In this document: positions 33,501 to 48,500 of the stretch, in pieces
How positions within the stretch are numbered: position 1 is the first letter of the stretch
How the letters are laid out: each line of letters opens with the position of its first letter
Assembly: GCA_016802295.1 (NCBI GenBank)
Contig: JAESIW010000180.1
Location: 860,523 to 924,522, forward strand
DNA length: 64,000 nt
From: Brachionus rotundiformis
Taxonomy: Eukaryota > Rotifera > Eurotatoria > Ploima > Brachionidae
Reading direction: 5' to 3'
Made by a program: the position numbers and the translations under genes
Notes under the pieces: generated by a model
Told to the model about the DNA's origin: nothing
Database searches by the model: none
What the model saw: the letters and a program-made list of their open reading frames with translations, nothing else

Positions 33501-36500
33501 AGTTTAATCAAGTTTGATCAAGTTTATGTTTTTTAAAAAAGGGTCTTAAAAACCCCTCGGGCTTTCTAGTGTTAAATTTTTTGAAATATTGCACAATAAA
33601 ATATAAAAATATGAAAATATGAAATCTTAAAATATTTAACATTTGCCTAATCTCGCATTTAACTTAATATAATGATAATTTGCTGATGATTAGTCTTGAT
33701 TTGACAGTGAATCAGGTACCAACTAACTTATATCTTTGTCAGGGTCATTTTTGAAACATTCGGTTGGAGTAATTGTGCAATGGTTATGTGACCTATCCGG
33801 TTTTATCTGATTTCCGACATTACCAAATAAGCATTTTTATTAATTAATTAATTAATTAATTAAAGTTTAATTAACTATTTTAAATTTTTTCATAGTTAAA
33901 AAAACCTTCTTGATTAATCTTTGAAAAACATTAAGATCATAAAAAATGTATGCCCCCATTTTCTGGAAAACTTAATTTACAAATAGAATATTAAAAAATT
34001 TAGATAATAACACTTTGAGTCACATTCTTAAGTGTTGTTTAAAAGATGATGGTGAATTTTTTTTCCAAATATCAAATAAGCAAAGATTATTTTACAAAAT
34101 CTCATGCAAAATTTAAATATATGAAAATTAAACTAAAGGTACGAGTTAAAACTTCTTAAATTGAATGTATCTGTTAATCTAAAGACTACTCTTATTTTTA
34201 TAAGATGCCAGAAGATGTCTAAAAAAGTACTAATATTATAAATATACATACCAGATAGTCGTTTCCATTTTATAAAAGCTTAATATAAGAAATAAATTAA
34301 TATTTTAAATTATAAATAAAAGACACTAATCACATAAAAAAAAAGTGTAAGACGGTAGTCGCACAAAAAACAAACAATTCAAAGTTATAAGGCTTTTAAA
34401 AGAGCACATAAACATTATTTAAAAGCACACCAAAATAGCCACAATAAAAAAGATAATTTTTGGATACCTTTCGTCCATGGAATAATAGTACTCTTTTTTT
34501 TCTCTTTTCGATTTGGATCGTTTGGTAAAGTTGAAGCCGAATATGAGTTGGACGTGACGGTAAGATTGGTACTAGATAGAGGATCGTTCACCTGTGTACT
34601 ATTCGAAACAGTTACATTGGTAATTAGAGCGGCACCAGTGCTAGCCACGACGGCAACAGCAGTTGCCAAATTAGAGGATGCATTTGGAATACTACTTTGA
34701 TTTGCTTGACTATCATCTACAATTTCACTATTATCATTATTGCTCGGACTATTTACATTAATTGTCGCCTCTGGTTTTTTAGATTTGCCATTAAGGGCGC
34801 CCAATATGGGCTTTCCCTCCATTTCATTAACAATACAGTCTTTGTACATTTGAGACTTTAAAAAACGAGAATAACTATCATATTTCATCAATGTGAATAT
34901 TTGTGTTTGTGCCAACTCGAACATGGTATTGTTTGGGTTTTGTAGCGCTTCTTGGCAACTACTTCGGGCCTTATTGTCCACGTTTATCTGGCACATACTA
35001 GATGTATCCAAATAAGTGTGCCAAATATTGGACGCTTCGGTTTTCATTTCTTCAATGTCACTTAACTTTTTGAAGTTTTCACATTTAACCCAAAAGTCTA
35101 TGTTTTCTTCGCTGAATTCTTTTTTTAAAAACTCCTAAAATCAAAGTTTTAATTAAATTAAATTTTCCAATTAATCATTATACAATCTATAAGTGAAATT
35201 TTTAGTATTTTTAAATACAGTAAAAGCTCGATAATGTCCCCTCTAATTATATCTCATCTTATTTTTATCCCAGAAATTTTACAGAACCGATTTCCTACAA
35301 TCTATTTCATTGTAAGCTTAGTTTTATTATATCCCTTTTTTTATCCTATATTTTAATTACATCGCATAAAAATTGTAAGCATTTAAATGAATTCAATAGT
35401 AAAATATGTGCAATTATATTAAATTTTAATTTAATAGATTCAATGAATAAATGTATTTCCTATTTCGAACATTCTAATTCTGTTCAATCAAGTCAAATTA
35501 AACAAATTGGGGAACTTTGAATCTTGTGAACTCTTGACTTAAAAATTTTATAAAATCTAAAATTATTTTTTTTAATTACTTTTATGTTATTTTATTCGTT
35601 TTGTATTCCAAAAAAAATTTTAAAGTTTGGTAAATATAAAATACAATTTATTAAAAGTTAATTTTTAATTATATCTTCAGAACGAATGGGGTGACATATC
35701 AAGCTTTGACTGTATTTGCCTTATTTTGAAATATATTATTTTTAATTAATGATAAATCTTATTCAATTGTTTAAAAAATGATGGTCTTGTTTTTGTTCAA
35801 ATTAGTTTGGTCAAAGTGATAAGATTTTAAATGAAGGAGATGGCAAGTAATTTGTCACATATGCTTTATTTCAATGAACCAATTTAAAAACATACACAAT
35901 TTTGCAAAGAAATAACAATTTTTTTCTTATCAATCGGAATATCGGAATATGTTATTAAGGAAAACTATTTACGTAAAACATAAACCAATATTCGTTGTTG
36001 GAAATAAATTATTTGAGATATAAAATATTTTCTATACTTAATAAAAAGCATTATCGTATTTATGCATGTTCTAAAACTTAAAATAAACAAAATACTTAAT
36101 GACTTAAGTATTTAAAGTAACTTAATACCAAGTATTCATTTAAAAAAATATATACAATATTTTGAAAATTACAAAAATTAACTTAATTTGGCACAATGTA
36201 TAAATCAAAAACTTAATTAAATCATTTAAATTAATTTAAAATTGATATTTTTGTGGAAATTTTTATCTTCAATTCAAAATCTGATGAACTTACTGTAAAA
36301 ATTTGTAGACCAAGCGGATCCTCGAGCAGCCTTTCGAACCCAATGGCCCATTTTGTAACTCGACCAATTTCACTATTTTTCTCATTAATCAACTCTTCAT
36401 TGACATCTGTGAGAGAATTTGTCAAGCTAACTCGGTTCTGATTGATAAGCTTGTCACCACTTGAATTGTCTTCATCGTTTACAATCAATGACTTTAAAAA

Positions 36501-39500
36501 ATTAATTTATAAACAAAAAATTAAAATAAAAGAGGGCTTCGATATGCAGGCTATAAATCATAGAGACCCTAACCTTTTGACCACGATCGGGCTCATCGGC
36601 ACAGCTACTTTCGCCAAAGCTACCAACTATCTCATCTAATAGTTCTGACTTTAAATTGACCACCTGACTTAGCACTTGACTCTGGTCACTTAACTCTTTC
36701 TGCTCACCTTGTGGCAATATATCACCTGAACTGACCAAAGAATACGTCAAATCGACTGATGATGACATTAAAATAAAAACAACTAATTCAAAAATCGGCA
36801 CAAAAAAGATCGAGCTCAACTCTCTAGCATAGAAAAAAAAGTCTTAAAAATCAATTAAAATTTGTTTTGTATTAAGAAACAGAAATTTAATCTTAGCAAA
36901 TTACGCTAAGCAAACTATGGACCCCGAGATTAAACCAATAAAGCTCCATGTATTCATCTAAAGCCTAAATTAAACTATTTGCTTATGCTAATCGAATTGA
37001 ACACAATTTGTTTTTTTCAGCACATTTTTGCTTCTTGTTTAACTAATATCTAATCGGAATATTATCTGTTAATACTCTTATTTATTCCGCAAATCTAAAA
37101 CCTCTTCAAAAAAGCAATTAAAATCAGCTATCCATAGCTCGATTCATCGAGCTTTCAAGTGAATTTAGTTAGAACAAATCAGCTGCCCTAGTTGCCCTAT
37201 ACTTATCTTCCAATCATCGCTTCAGCACTCAGAGCTTCTATTATCTTTTTGTTTTGTTTTTTTTTGTTCAAGTCTGTGACTGACAGCGCGCTGGCACTCG
37301 AGATACCAAGTGCAAATAGAGTGTCTAATTAGGAGATGTTATTAAACAAGATACAATTATCTTGGAAAATAAGGAAATATTTGAAGACATGCCAAAGAAG
37401 CTTATGCATTTAAAAGCCAAATATTTGACCAAGCGCCGCCAGCGGTGATTTACTTCAACCAATCTATGAACTTATATGATTAGCTTAATTTAAGGAATTT
37501 GTTTGTTCGCATCTGGGCCAAACTTGTTCAGCTCAAATTCAGCTACTAAATTATAATGATTGCTAACATGGCACGTATTATTAATTTCTAATTAATAATG
37601 GCTTGAAAATATGCTCTGGCTCAATTTTTTATATTTTCAATTAATCAGGAACTTAAATAACGCCAAAGAATTAAGTCTAGCAAAACCACTTTTGAGCAAG
37701 AAACTAAAAATTAAGCTAAAATAGAGAAAGAAAATGGAAATATTGGCGCCATATCCATAAAAAAAGTGCTTTCATTTTGAGCAAAAAAATTAGATCGATT
37801 CATTTACATAATGTAAAGTAAATAGGCTTGATTATTGCTTATTTTCCTCTGGCAAATATACTTAGCTATTGGAATTGAATTTAAATTTTTTTTTACTTCT
37901 AAAACTAATTTTATTTAGTAAAACTTTAAATAATAAAATAAATATTTTTTATTTTTTAAGCTCTCGATGATGATGATTGTGTAAATATATCATTCGATCT
38001 AAGTCTATTAGAAAGAGGTATTGTATTTCTTGGAAAGTAATTGAGTCTTCATTACACAAAAAAAAGCTAGGTTTTCTTTCAAAAAGTACCATCAAAGTCC
38101 AACAAATATACCAAACTAAAAAAAACTCATGTTAGACTAAAGCAGATAGTTAAGTTTTAAATTAATTTCTGACCTAATAGGAAGAAACGCCTCTAGCCTT
38201 TTTTGTTTATTTTTATAAAGAAAAAACATCTTTTAAAATGATATTTAAAAATTAAAATTTATTAATAGTTTAATTTTAATATTTAAATATTTAGCTAGAG
38301 ATGAATTAATCAATAATTTTTTGTCAACGTTGTTAAACAAATTTTACTGATTAATTATTATCTGGATCGATACTAAAGATTAGGAATTATTAAGGTTTCT
38401 AAAGCTCTAGGAAATTATGCTCGGTGCTGGAAGGTAATTTGCTCAGGTGCGCTAGTTTAGCAGCCATTTGTATTTGTCCTTTAAACAAGAGTAAATAGAA
38501 AAACCCTCTTGGAAAATGAATTTGCCAAGAAGCATGAGCTAGCGCTTCCTGTGAGACAGTCATAAATAATTTCAAGCTTTTTATAAACTAGTTTGAACTT
38601 GGCTTAAGTCTTAAGAGATACTTGAGCTAGTGAAAAATTATTTTTTGATACATATTTGATCTAAAATATTCAAAAATAAATCCCTTTAAATTCTGCTTAA
38701 ATGACGCATAATGGTAAAAAATTAAATTTTAAATAGTTCGTAAAAAAACATATTAGAGAAAAACTTATCTTTAATTTAATTTTAATTAGAATTCAAGCTC
38801 AGGATTTAAGTTGTAGTTGTATCGGTAAATTTAAAATGATATTTTATGCGTTTGGCAAGCAACATGGCTTTTCGCTAATACTAGCATCATTATCTAACAA
38901 CATTTTTCTTAAACATGAATTTGATATTTAGTAAAAACTAAGCAAACTTATTTTAAAAAGAATTCCTTAAGTTTCTAACAACACACACACACATACACAC
39001 ACACACATACACACAAACAGTTAATTAGAATATATAAAACATTTTTATTTCCTTTATTTTGAAAGCTTAATCCAGATTTATTTGTACAAGAAAACCACGG
39101 ATATTGCTGATGGTTCTAACAGAGAAAAATAACTATTAAAACTTTCTTTCATGGTTTGTATTTATTATTTCTTCATTATAAAGATCATTTTAGCACCTCG
39201 AACTTAAATTAATCAACATTCTCATGATCCTTATCTAAACACATCAAAAAAACAGATATATATACAAAATTACGTAAGAGGGTTTAGAGCGATCAAAATT
39301 GCTCTCGAGTGCTTAAGTGTCTGGCACCTTTAAATTTTCATATTTTTTAAGTTTAAATTAAATTAATTCATCACTTAAAGGAAATAAGCTCTATCTTTAA
39401 ACAAAAAACAATCTGTCTTAGTCAATATGTTAAAAATCAATAAATATTTCCATCCATGAGCGCTTAATTTGGTCCCACATTTAAAAAATTCCCTTTTTAA

Positions 39501-42500
39501 TTAGAATAATAAAAATATGTTTATTTAGTTATTTAATTCTTATAAAATGAAGAGTAAAAACAAAAACTTCCGTAAAAATAGTACAAAGATTGAATAAATT
39601 GACTGGCACTCAGTCAATAAATCAAGAATCGCTACGACGCCTTCATGACCAGACACCAAGCTTTTACCACATAACAATCTCTGCTTTATACCCCCTCTTA
39701 ATTTGTACTGTAAATATTGACTTCCTTGTATAGCGTAATGAGCTACCAAAGGCGACCTCCTAGAGCTCCTAGCTTGCTTGCCGTAGCTTATTATTATTAT
39801 TAATATTATTATATCATTTAAATGATTCCTTGATAGATGAAATATTCTAATTAAGTTAAGTACCTTGGAGTCTCTGAGATAAGAGTTTAAAGGCCATAGT
39901 ATGCCATTTTTAGAAATTAATTATCTTTTAAAAAATTCTATAAATATTTTTTTAAATAATTATTGTAATTTTTTCTGCATTTTAAATGCTTTTGTTTATT
40001 ATTTGAATTTAATTAACATCCACCAGGAAAGTAATAGAAACAAAAAAATACAGTTTTACATTAATCCCTTTTATTTTTATTTTAATTAAAATTTATTGAC
40101 TCGTCCAAATAATTATCTAACAATTTTGAAATTTTGCGTCAGTCAAAAAATTTTGTGTTATATTTTACACGGATAATTATATATATATTTTGGCTCCAAA
40201 AGAACCAATTTATCTAAGTAATAAAATACTTAACCTTAGAACATATTGTTGAATACTTTTCAAAAAATCGATCGTTTTTCTAATACTTTTTGAAAATAGA
40301 ATATTGAAATTTAATACCAATGTGTTATTTTAGGATAATTGGTAAAAATTGAAGGCGTTCTTAAAAAAAAATAAATTTGTATAAATTAGTCTTATTAGAG
40401 CGCAACCTGAGGACACCTTGATCATAAGACTTTTGAATTTTATGAGATAAATTTTGAGATATTAGGGAGGATGTCTCATTGATGTGAACCAACTCTTCAC
40501 AGGAGTCTGGTAGGATTTTGAACAAAAACTTAAAAAAGTACCAGAATGTGATGGGATAAATACAAACTTTTATCTTCACAACAAAAAAAATTCGAATATG
40601 GTTAACAAGGCTAGCACCAGAGCTTAAACATTGAGTGGACCGGTGGTAAAGCTCCAATACTTTGAAAAAATTAGAAAAATTCAGAAAAAGGTGCTGAATT
40701 TTTTGGTTCATTTTTTGCAAAACAGCCGTAGCTGGGTTTTAAATTTTATAATTTAATTTTTGTAAAATTATTTTTTCCTCTACCATAAAAATAATATGCC
40801 TAAATGTACTCTTGCCTTTTATTTTGGAAAAAAGGTGTCAAGTTTTTAAAATGTATCTTGGTCAGGTGAATAATATAAATTACACAAGAGATAAATATAA
40901 CATATTTTTAATTTACTGAAAAAATATTCTTAATTTTTCCAGAATACTCCTTACATTAATCCAAATTGAATTTAATTTCCTTAATAAAATAATCCAATTT
41001 ATATTTTCATCATAATCATAGAAAAATTAATTAATTTTTTTCATAATTATTTCTATCCAAGTGCGTCAACCACATGTTTAACATATTACACTTCAATTTA
41101 TATAATATAAATGATCGTTCTAATATTGCTTTAGTCCGTAACTTTTAAAACTGTTTCCAAAGTTAAGCCTTTTAAAAATATTTTTAAACCAGCTTCCTGT
41201 ACACCAATACCTTAAAAATATCTCAGTTTCTTAACACCAAAAAATAATTTAAATAAATAAATTCTTGCTACACAAAAAAAAAATTTTTCCTTGACGCTTT
41301 TTTGACTGCGGAATCTGCCAACTCGCTCAGAAACTTAAGATTGATAGATTTGATCTATAAATATCTAATTTAGATATGAGATAGCTTTAAAGATAAAATC
41401 AAAATCTTTTTAATTTATTCATAACAAACACAATAAGGTACTTGTAGAACAAAAATAAAAGTTTTTAGCCCAATCATGACTATTAATGATCAAAATTAAT
41501 TAATATAAAAGATTATTTTTTTTTAAGAATTGTCTGATTTTGATTATTTTTTAAGAAGTTTTGTGACGGAATCAAAGGTAAATGTGATCGAAGCGCTCAA
41601 TTATTACTTTATATACATACTTTGGCTTTTTTCGAGTTTTGGTACGCAGCTCGTTTATTATATAAATTTAATTTGTTAATAAAATTCATTACCATTTAGC
41701 ATTAATTAAATAGTTTTACCAGACATATTACATATTATATTTAAGAATCATGATTGTAAATCTTAAACATAAAAAAACTTAAATTGTTCATTACCATTTT
41801 TCATGCACTTAAATTGAACTAATTAGGCTTTCTGACTCATTTAAAAAAAAATAAAATCAATATTTAAAAGGTTCGTTCGGATTCATTTAATTGAGACAAA
41901 TCCTAACAAAGATAATAACTTTTTTTATCTAAATGTGAATCGGCCTCAAATAAAGTAAATTGTTTGATAGAAAGTTTTTTTCCCTCTAGAGTCTCTTTAT
42001 TTCTCAAAATGTGAAATTTGATAAATTCTCTAATATTAGATATTTAATTAAATTTTTTTCATTTTCTTTTCTGTTTTACTCTTATTCATGTTTTATCAAA
42101 AAGCACATAAACACACACTTCTGCCTCGAAAAATTCAATTAGAAAAATTATTTTCTAGTTTTTAATTCCTGAATTCGATTTAAACTGCCTTAGCTATACT
42201 GATCACGCGAACGAGCTTCTAAATTTTGTCTATTTTTGCCAAAATACCAGTATGACATGATAATCAATCAAGCTAAATTTACTTAAATGTTAAACAATGT
42301 TTCAAAAAACAAAATCTTAAATTTGAATTAATTTTTTTCACTCATCTTAAATTGGTGATCATTTCACTAATGAAAATTGACAGGAATATTTAATTAATTT
42401 GAATTTTTATAAAGAATAGAATCAAAATGAAACGGGTACATTTATCGCATTCGATTGACTTATTTTTAATCAGCACTAAAATTATATGAAAAATACCCAA

Positions 42501-45500
42501 AAGATAAATGCTCATTTTAGCAATTAATCAAGGACTAAACCCATTCTTTTTAAAATAATTATTATGATCCTCATATCTCTTATTCATTAAAATTATAAAC
42601 AAAATTTTAAACATTATTTTTAATTTAATTTTAAACAAACCCTATAACTATGTAAAAAAATTTAATAATTCAAGTGATAAAAATGATTGTAGCAAAGATT
42701 ATGAGAACATAAATCAACTGGTTGAATGGTCAAATACATGGCAAATGGAATTCAATAACAAGCACTTTTCAATCACCTTAAAAATGGTATCATAATTACT
42801 TAAAATCTCAAATGGGACACTCAGGTTTTTATGCTGCCAACAAAGCGACTCGCTTTCCTGAAAAAAACTTTTAAAATATTGGACCCTATTGAATTCTTAA
42901 GACCGTATATGAAGAAAAAAGATCGTCGATGGCGACCAGCACTATTTGGAAAAGCAGTCAACTAGGAATGGTAACAGATAATTTTTTTTGCTGGAAAGAG
43001 TCGTTGACAATTGGAACTACAACAAAGACTATTACATCCAGGGTATTTTGAATTTTAAAAACAAACCGAACACAAATTCTTCCTATTTTTATAAATTAAT
43101 ATTTACCAAAGTAAAATATATTTAAAAAAATACTGCAACATAGGTTCACATACTTTGTTGCATCTTTTTCACCTAAAATAATTTTTCTGATGTAGATAAA
43201 AGATGAAAAGTAAAGCATCAATAAGACTTAAATTGATTATTGATTTTGTTTACCAAAAAATAGAAGATAAAGTTTTTCTTTTTGGTAAAAAAGATGCAAC
43301 AAAGTATGTAGCACTTTTTTGCAGTATTTTTTAAGAAATATTTTATTTTAGTAAATTTTGATTAATCAAAATAGGAAGAATTTGTGTTCGGTTTGTTTTT
43401 GTAATTCACAATGCCACATCCTGGAACAATAACATCTTCAAGAAAAGATTAGATCAGGAGTCTTAAAAGTGTGAATTGCTACCATAACAAGCAAAAGCAA
43501 ACGTTTACTCAACAGTTAACGATTTCTAGTTTATTATTATATGAAAAAAATAATTTTAAAATTAAAAAAAATTCTTGATTTAATTTTTTTGTTCATTTTA
43601 TGAGTAATTAGGCACAGACACTATTCCGAAGTATTTGTAATTAATTTTCTGAACAAATTAACAACTTAATTTTGATAATAATTTAGAAAAATAAATTGAA
43701 AAATCTACACAAAGAGGCTAACTGATCTCATATAAACAAACTTTCAATTTAATACTGACTAATTACCTTTTTCTGATTTTTTAACTATAATAATGATTAG
43801 TTTTATTTTCGGGCCGAATAGCCGGAAATATTAATCTAAAATAAACGACAATTATCTCAATTCATTGATTAAATAAACATCATCATCACACTAAAAAGTT
43901 ATATCTCTTAGAAGAAAATAAATTATAATTCTTATCTGATGAAAATATTTTTTTTTATTTTTACTTAGTTATCATTTTAAAAGCTTATATTAATACTATA
44001 TTCAAATAAAAATAATTTAATATTAATTTCTCTTATATATAAATTCCCGAATTCCCTTGCTCAAGAGTTTGAAATTTAAACTTATAATTTGTATCAGGCA
44101 GGAAAAGGAATACATTTCATTTCATTATAAACTGAGTAATGAACAGTGCCGATCCATTAATTATCAAATTTTTTAGTCACGGAATCAATTCCGATTAATT
44201 ATTGTATTACTGGTGATTATTATAGAACGGAACTAAAGCCAGCACAAAACTATAATGAATTATTTAAATTGACAAAATTTTAATTTTATATGAAAAAGAT
44301 TCAAATAAATCAATTAAATAGGTAATTTAAATCATGGGTTTATTGCGTCAAGGAAATAATCAAAATTTTGCACCTTACGCTTAATTTTTAGTTTAATTTA
44401 AGTTAATAAATAAATCAAAATAAATGATGAACTTTAATGACGATTTTGTTTTTTTTTACTATATAAAATTATTTTATAAAGCTTTTTAAGAATTTTTTCT
44501 ATAACTTGGCCAAAATTATTGTAAAAATTTTAGAAAATTAAATAAACTCTGTTTTAAGTTTTAAATTTTATATAATAACGCAGGTTCATTTAATCTGAAC
44601 GTAAACCTGAATTGACCACTATTTAAAAATTAAAAAATTCCACAATGCCAAGATACACTTTTTTTAAAAACCTTAGAACATAAACACTTTGGGTAAAATG
44701 TGTACAGATTAGATAAAATAATTAAAGATAATTTATCAATAACCCTAGTTAAGGATCGTTTGTTGCCCAGTCATGGTCAAAAATGAGGCTCAAAAATCCT
44801 CATTCAGCAAATGATAAAATTCAAAAAATCCTATAAACAATTGTTTAAAGCCTAATTTTGAATAAAAATAAAAAAAGATAACAAGTTGCTTCATTTGATT
44901 ATTAAAAATATTTTTGCCAACAACCCACTGAACAAAATTACCATTTTTAGAAATAAATTTTTAGCTTTGATATCGAAAAAAAAATGTTTTTTTAATTATT
45001 CCAAAATAAATTAATGCTTATCTAACATTCTTAATAAAAAACTTAAATATTAAAATTTTAAATTATCTACACATATTTTAATTAGAACTAATTAAGAACT
45101 AAAAAATTTATATTTTTATTTCGAACAATGAATGCTGAGCCTTTGATGAAGTTAGTTCAAGACAAGTTAGTTGAAGCTTCTTGACTTACTAGGGAAGATA
45201 TGGCATGAGACAATCGCGGTTCATGGTATGTAGCACAATCATCAGTATCGGACTCTTCGTTAATGGCAAACGCCAATTTGCGACGATTGGCGTCGTGATA
45301 AGCAATTTGGGTATTTGACTGCAAAAATTCCATCTGTTGTCTCTGGAGCTTGAGCAATTTTTGCCTAAATGTATCATCTTGGTGAATTTTTTTCTTCTTG
45401 TTGTCATAGAAATGAATCGAGCCGCGTCTGGCCGCCTTCTGAATCAAACTCAAATCTAACTGCGAGCGCTTAAAGCTCAGCGTGGTCGCTTTATTGCATG

Positions 45501-48500
45501 GATTGTAAAAGTTAACACAGCCAGTATTCAGCGTTGAGGATTTTCGTCTGACATTTTTTTGGTTCAAGCATTCTTTTAGTGTGGATTTGTAACTCTTGGT
45601 TGGTTCAGCTAGAAAAGCTTGCACTGAACCACTGGTCGGCTTGGTAATCGAGTTCAGCGAGAAATTTTGATGATGCAGCCTACGCTTGGCTCGCTCTTCG
45701 CCCACTGAATGCGCGTTTGTCGACACAGAGAGAAAATTTTTGATGCGAAATTTTTCCTTTTTGGCCGTGCCAGAAGACGAACAGCACACTTGGTCGTCAT
45801 CTCGCTCCACATTACTCGAAAACAGACTCGGAAGATGATTAAGACGTTTTTGTAAAAAGTTAGCACCATGAATTTTCGATGTATTTAATTTAATTTTACT
45901 ATTAAGGCCTAAATTGTGGCTCATTTTACTTTATTTATTATTTCTTAATAAATAATTTTTATTTAAAAAAAAAATATTTTTTTTCTTCACATTGCCAAAC
46001 ATATCCATTAAGCACTAAAATTTGCTAGTAAAAACACTGTTCTCATTTAAATTTCATTTGGATCCGATAAAATCAATTTGTAAATTGAATTTTCCGCTTT
46101 AAAGAATACTGAAATCTTAATTTATCATCATATTAATTCAAGTAGTTCCTTTCTTAGTTAATGGCGCAATTAACATCTATCTAGCCATAAAAATCTATTA
46201 ATAAATAATAAGACCCAAATTAAAAATAATAATTTAGATAGAATGCTTTCCATGTGCTTAATACCTATTTAATTAAAACTTTTGTGGAAAGGTTTTTTCT
46301 TAAAGCCGATTACATCTACACAATATTGATTTATTTGCCTGTCTTGGCCTAGATTATACTGATTATGCCTTAATATGGTTAATTAAATAAAAACTTGAAC
46401 ATTTTCAATGTCAAATAAATGTGCACTTGCATTTAAAATAAAAGAATATATCTTATCTTTTTTTATCGATTTTTGAAAATTATTAATTTGCTTTAATTCA
46501 AACCAAAAACCCGATCAATTAATTATTTTCTTAAGTACTTACATATTTCCAGTTATGAAGCAGCCAGACCATTTCAATTTTCACCTGATTGAATGGTAAA
46601 AAATGTTTTTTTATCAAAAAACTTCTTGGTCTTGCGTACTCGGGCTGGTCTTTTCTTATTTACTTATAATTAAAAATGTCTCGGCAAATATCGGTGTTTC
46701 CTAGATAAATTTTTTGGTCATCAATTATCTACATCATGGTTATTGCTATTTTTGTACAAAAATTAATTATATTAACCTTTATTTTTTCTTTTTTTCATTA
46801 TTTTATAGCTAATCAATAATATTTAGATGAGAGAATATTTTTCATTAATTTACACGTACAGATAAAAGCATAAAAATCTTATAAAACTAAACTACATACT
46901 CCATTATAACCAAATTAATTTAATTAGAACTAATAAAATTCCATGATAAAAATTTTTGAAGCATAAATATTTAAAAAATAGTCATATGAATATTAATTTT
47001 TAATTTTTTTTTTTCAAATTAATTAAGAAAAAATTTAGAAAAAATCTATTAAGATAAATTATCCTGCCAAAAAAAATAGAATTTTAAGAAATTCAATAAA
47101 TTCTTTTATGTATTGACTTAAATAATTTAATAATTTTTGCTCGTAACTTGTTCATAATTAATGTAGCCAAATTTATTTAGATGATAAATTATGCAACACA
47201 AAAATGTTATATTAATGAGATAACATTGGACCATTTGGTTCCGAATCACAGTCGATTTGATCTTTTCATTATGCTACAAGTCTAATTAATTAATTAAAAA
47301 AGAAAAAATTCAAATTTTGAATGTGACAAATTTATTTTCGAATGACTGATGGAAGAATATTTTTCCAAACTAACGCTTTTAGAAAATATAACTGAAGATA
47401 TGTAAGCCATTTCAAAATTGGTACAAGTAAAATGGGTTTTGTGAAAATGGGAAAGTAATTAATAGAAGATTATGGATATAATTTAGTATAAAAAATAAAA
47501 TATAATACTCATTTACGAAGATTTTATAGGGCTTTTTATAAAATCCTTTGAATAAAGGGTTAAATCTGTGACTTAATCAATTTTTTCAAACCATCTTTAT
47601 AAACAATATTAATATCTATAATCATAAAATAATTGCTACTTAATTGAATTTTATAATTTCAAAGTTTAAATTTAACTTTCACAATAATAAAATGATAAAA
47701 AAGCCTTTTATTTTAACTTTTTTTTGTTTTAAAAATATCCACTCTTTGAAAACTCTATTTTAAAATTTTATCACATGATTCAAAACCAAATAGCCGAAAT
47801 TAATATTCAAATTATACTAGAAAATTTTAAATTTTTTGAAAAATATCAATTTTGAGAAATTTATAAACGATCATAAATAATTTTAAACTAAATTTAATAT
47901 TTTCCACTAATATAAACTTGTTTGCGGATATTTAACATACCAAATAAAATTTCCCTTTTTTTAATTATTAAAAATTTAATTTAAAATTTAAAATTTGCTT
48001 TTAGCCATTTTTTTAATATCATAAAAATATAATTAGTTAAAAAGTGCACTATAACCTCTTGTTCCTGTCCATAATTAAAAAAAAAAGAAAGATATTTTCT
48101 AAGATATATCGTTTGTTCTGAGGTTTTTGTATAATTTAATGCTTTTATCTGAATCGTTTAAGAAAACTTTGCTTTGGAAAAAATTCTGGTTTAAGCAACC
48201 TTTCCACATGGAATACCAAAAAAATAAAAAAAAAAAAGCAAATTCAGACTTGCGCCAAAAGGATCTAATCAAACCTCGGTTTGCTCAATTTCAACTCCTA
48301 CAAATGGATTAGTTTTTATTTTTAGACAAATGTAAAATAAACATTTTAAATTTTCAAATAGATTATATCACTACTCTTGCGGATATTTTATGTATATCTA
48401 AAATAAACAATTGAATCTTTATGTATAATGATTGATCATAATCAATTAGTGATGATTACGAAAGTATTTTAGCCATCTTTTTCTATCTCAAGATGGTATC

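Larger units (their letters stand above)
36769..45189. other. gene 2 5' intron region D-C
   Basis: 8.4 kb of AT-rich sequence between alternative first exons. Contains a CA microsatellite, an unexplained open stretch near 39540-39820, a LINE fragment and a foldback element at 42.7-43.5 kb. No independent gene supported. Confidence 0.5.

Noticed and set aside
40361..40720. 119-codon open frame on the minus strand
   Set aside because: No start context, no splice signals in a useful phase, no recognisable motif; the region is slightly GC-richer but not convincing.
45189..45869. Two further minus-strand frames within exon C
   Set aside because: Alternate frames of 45190-45924, which has the ATG and the phase-0 donor.
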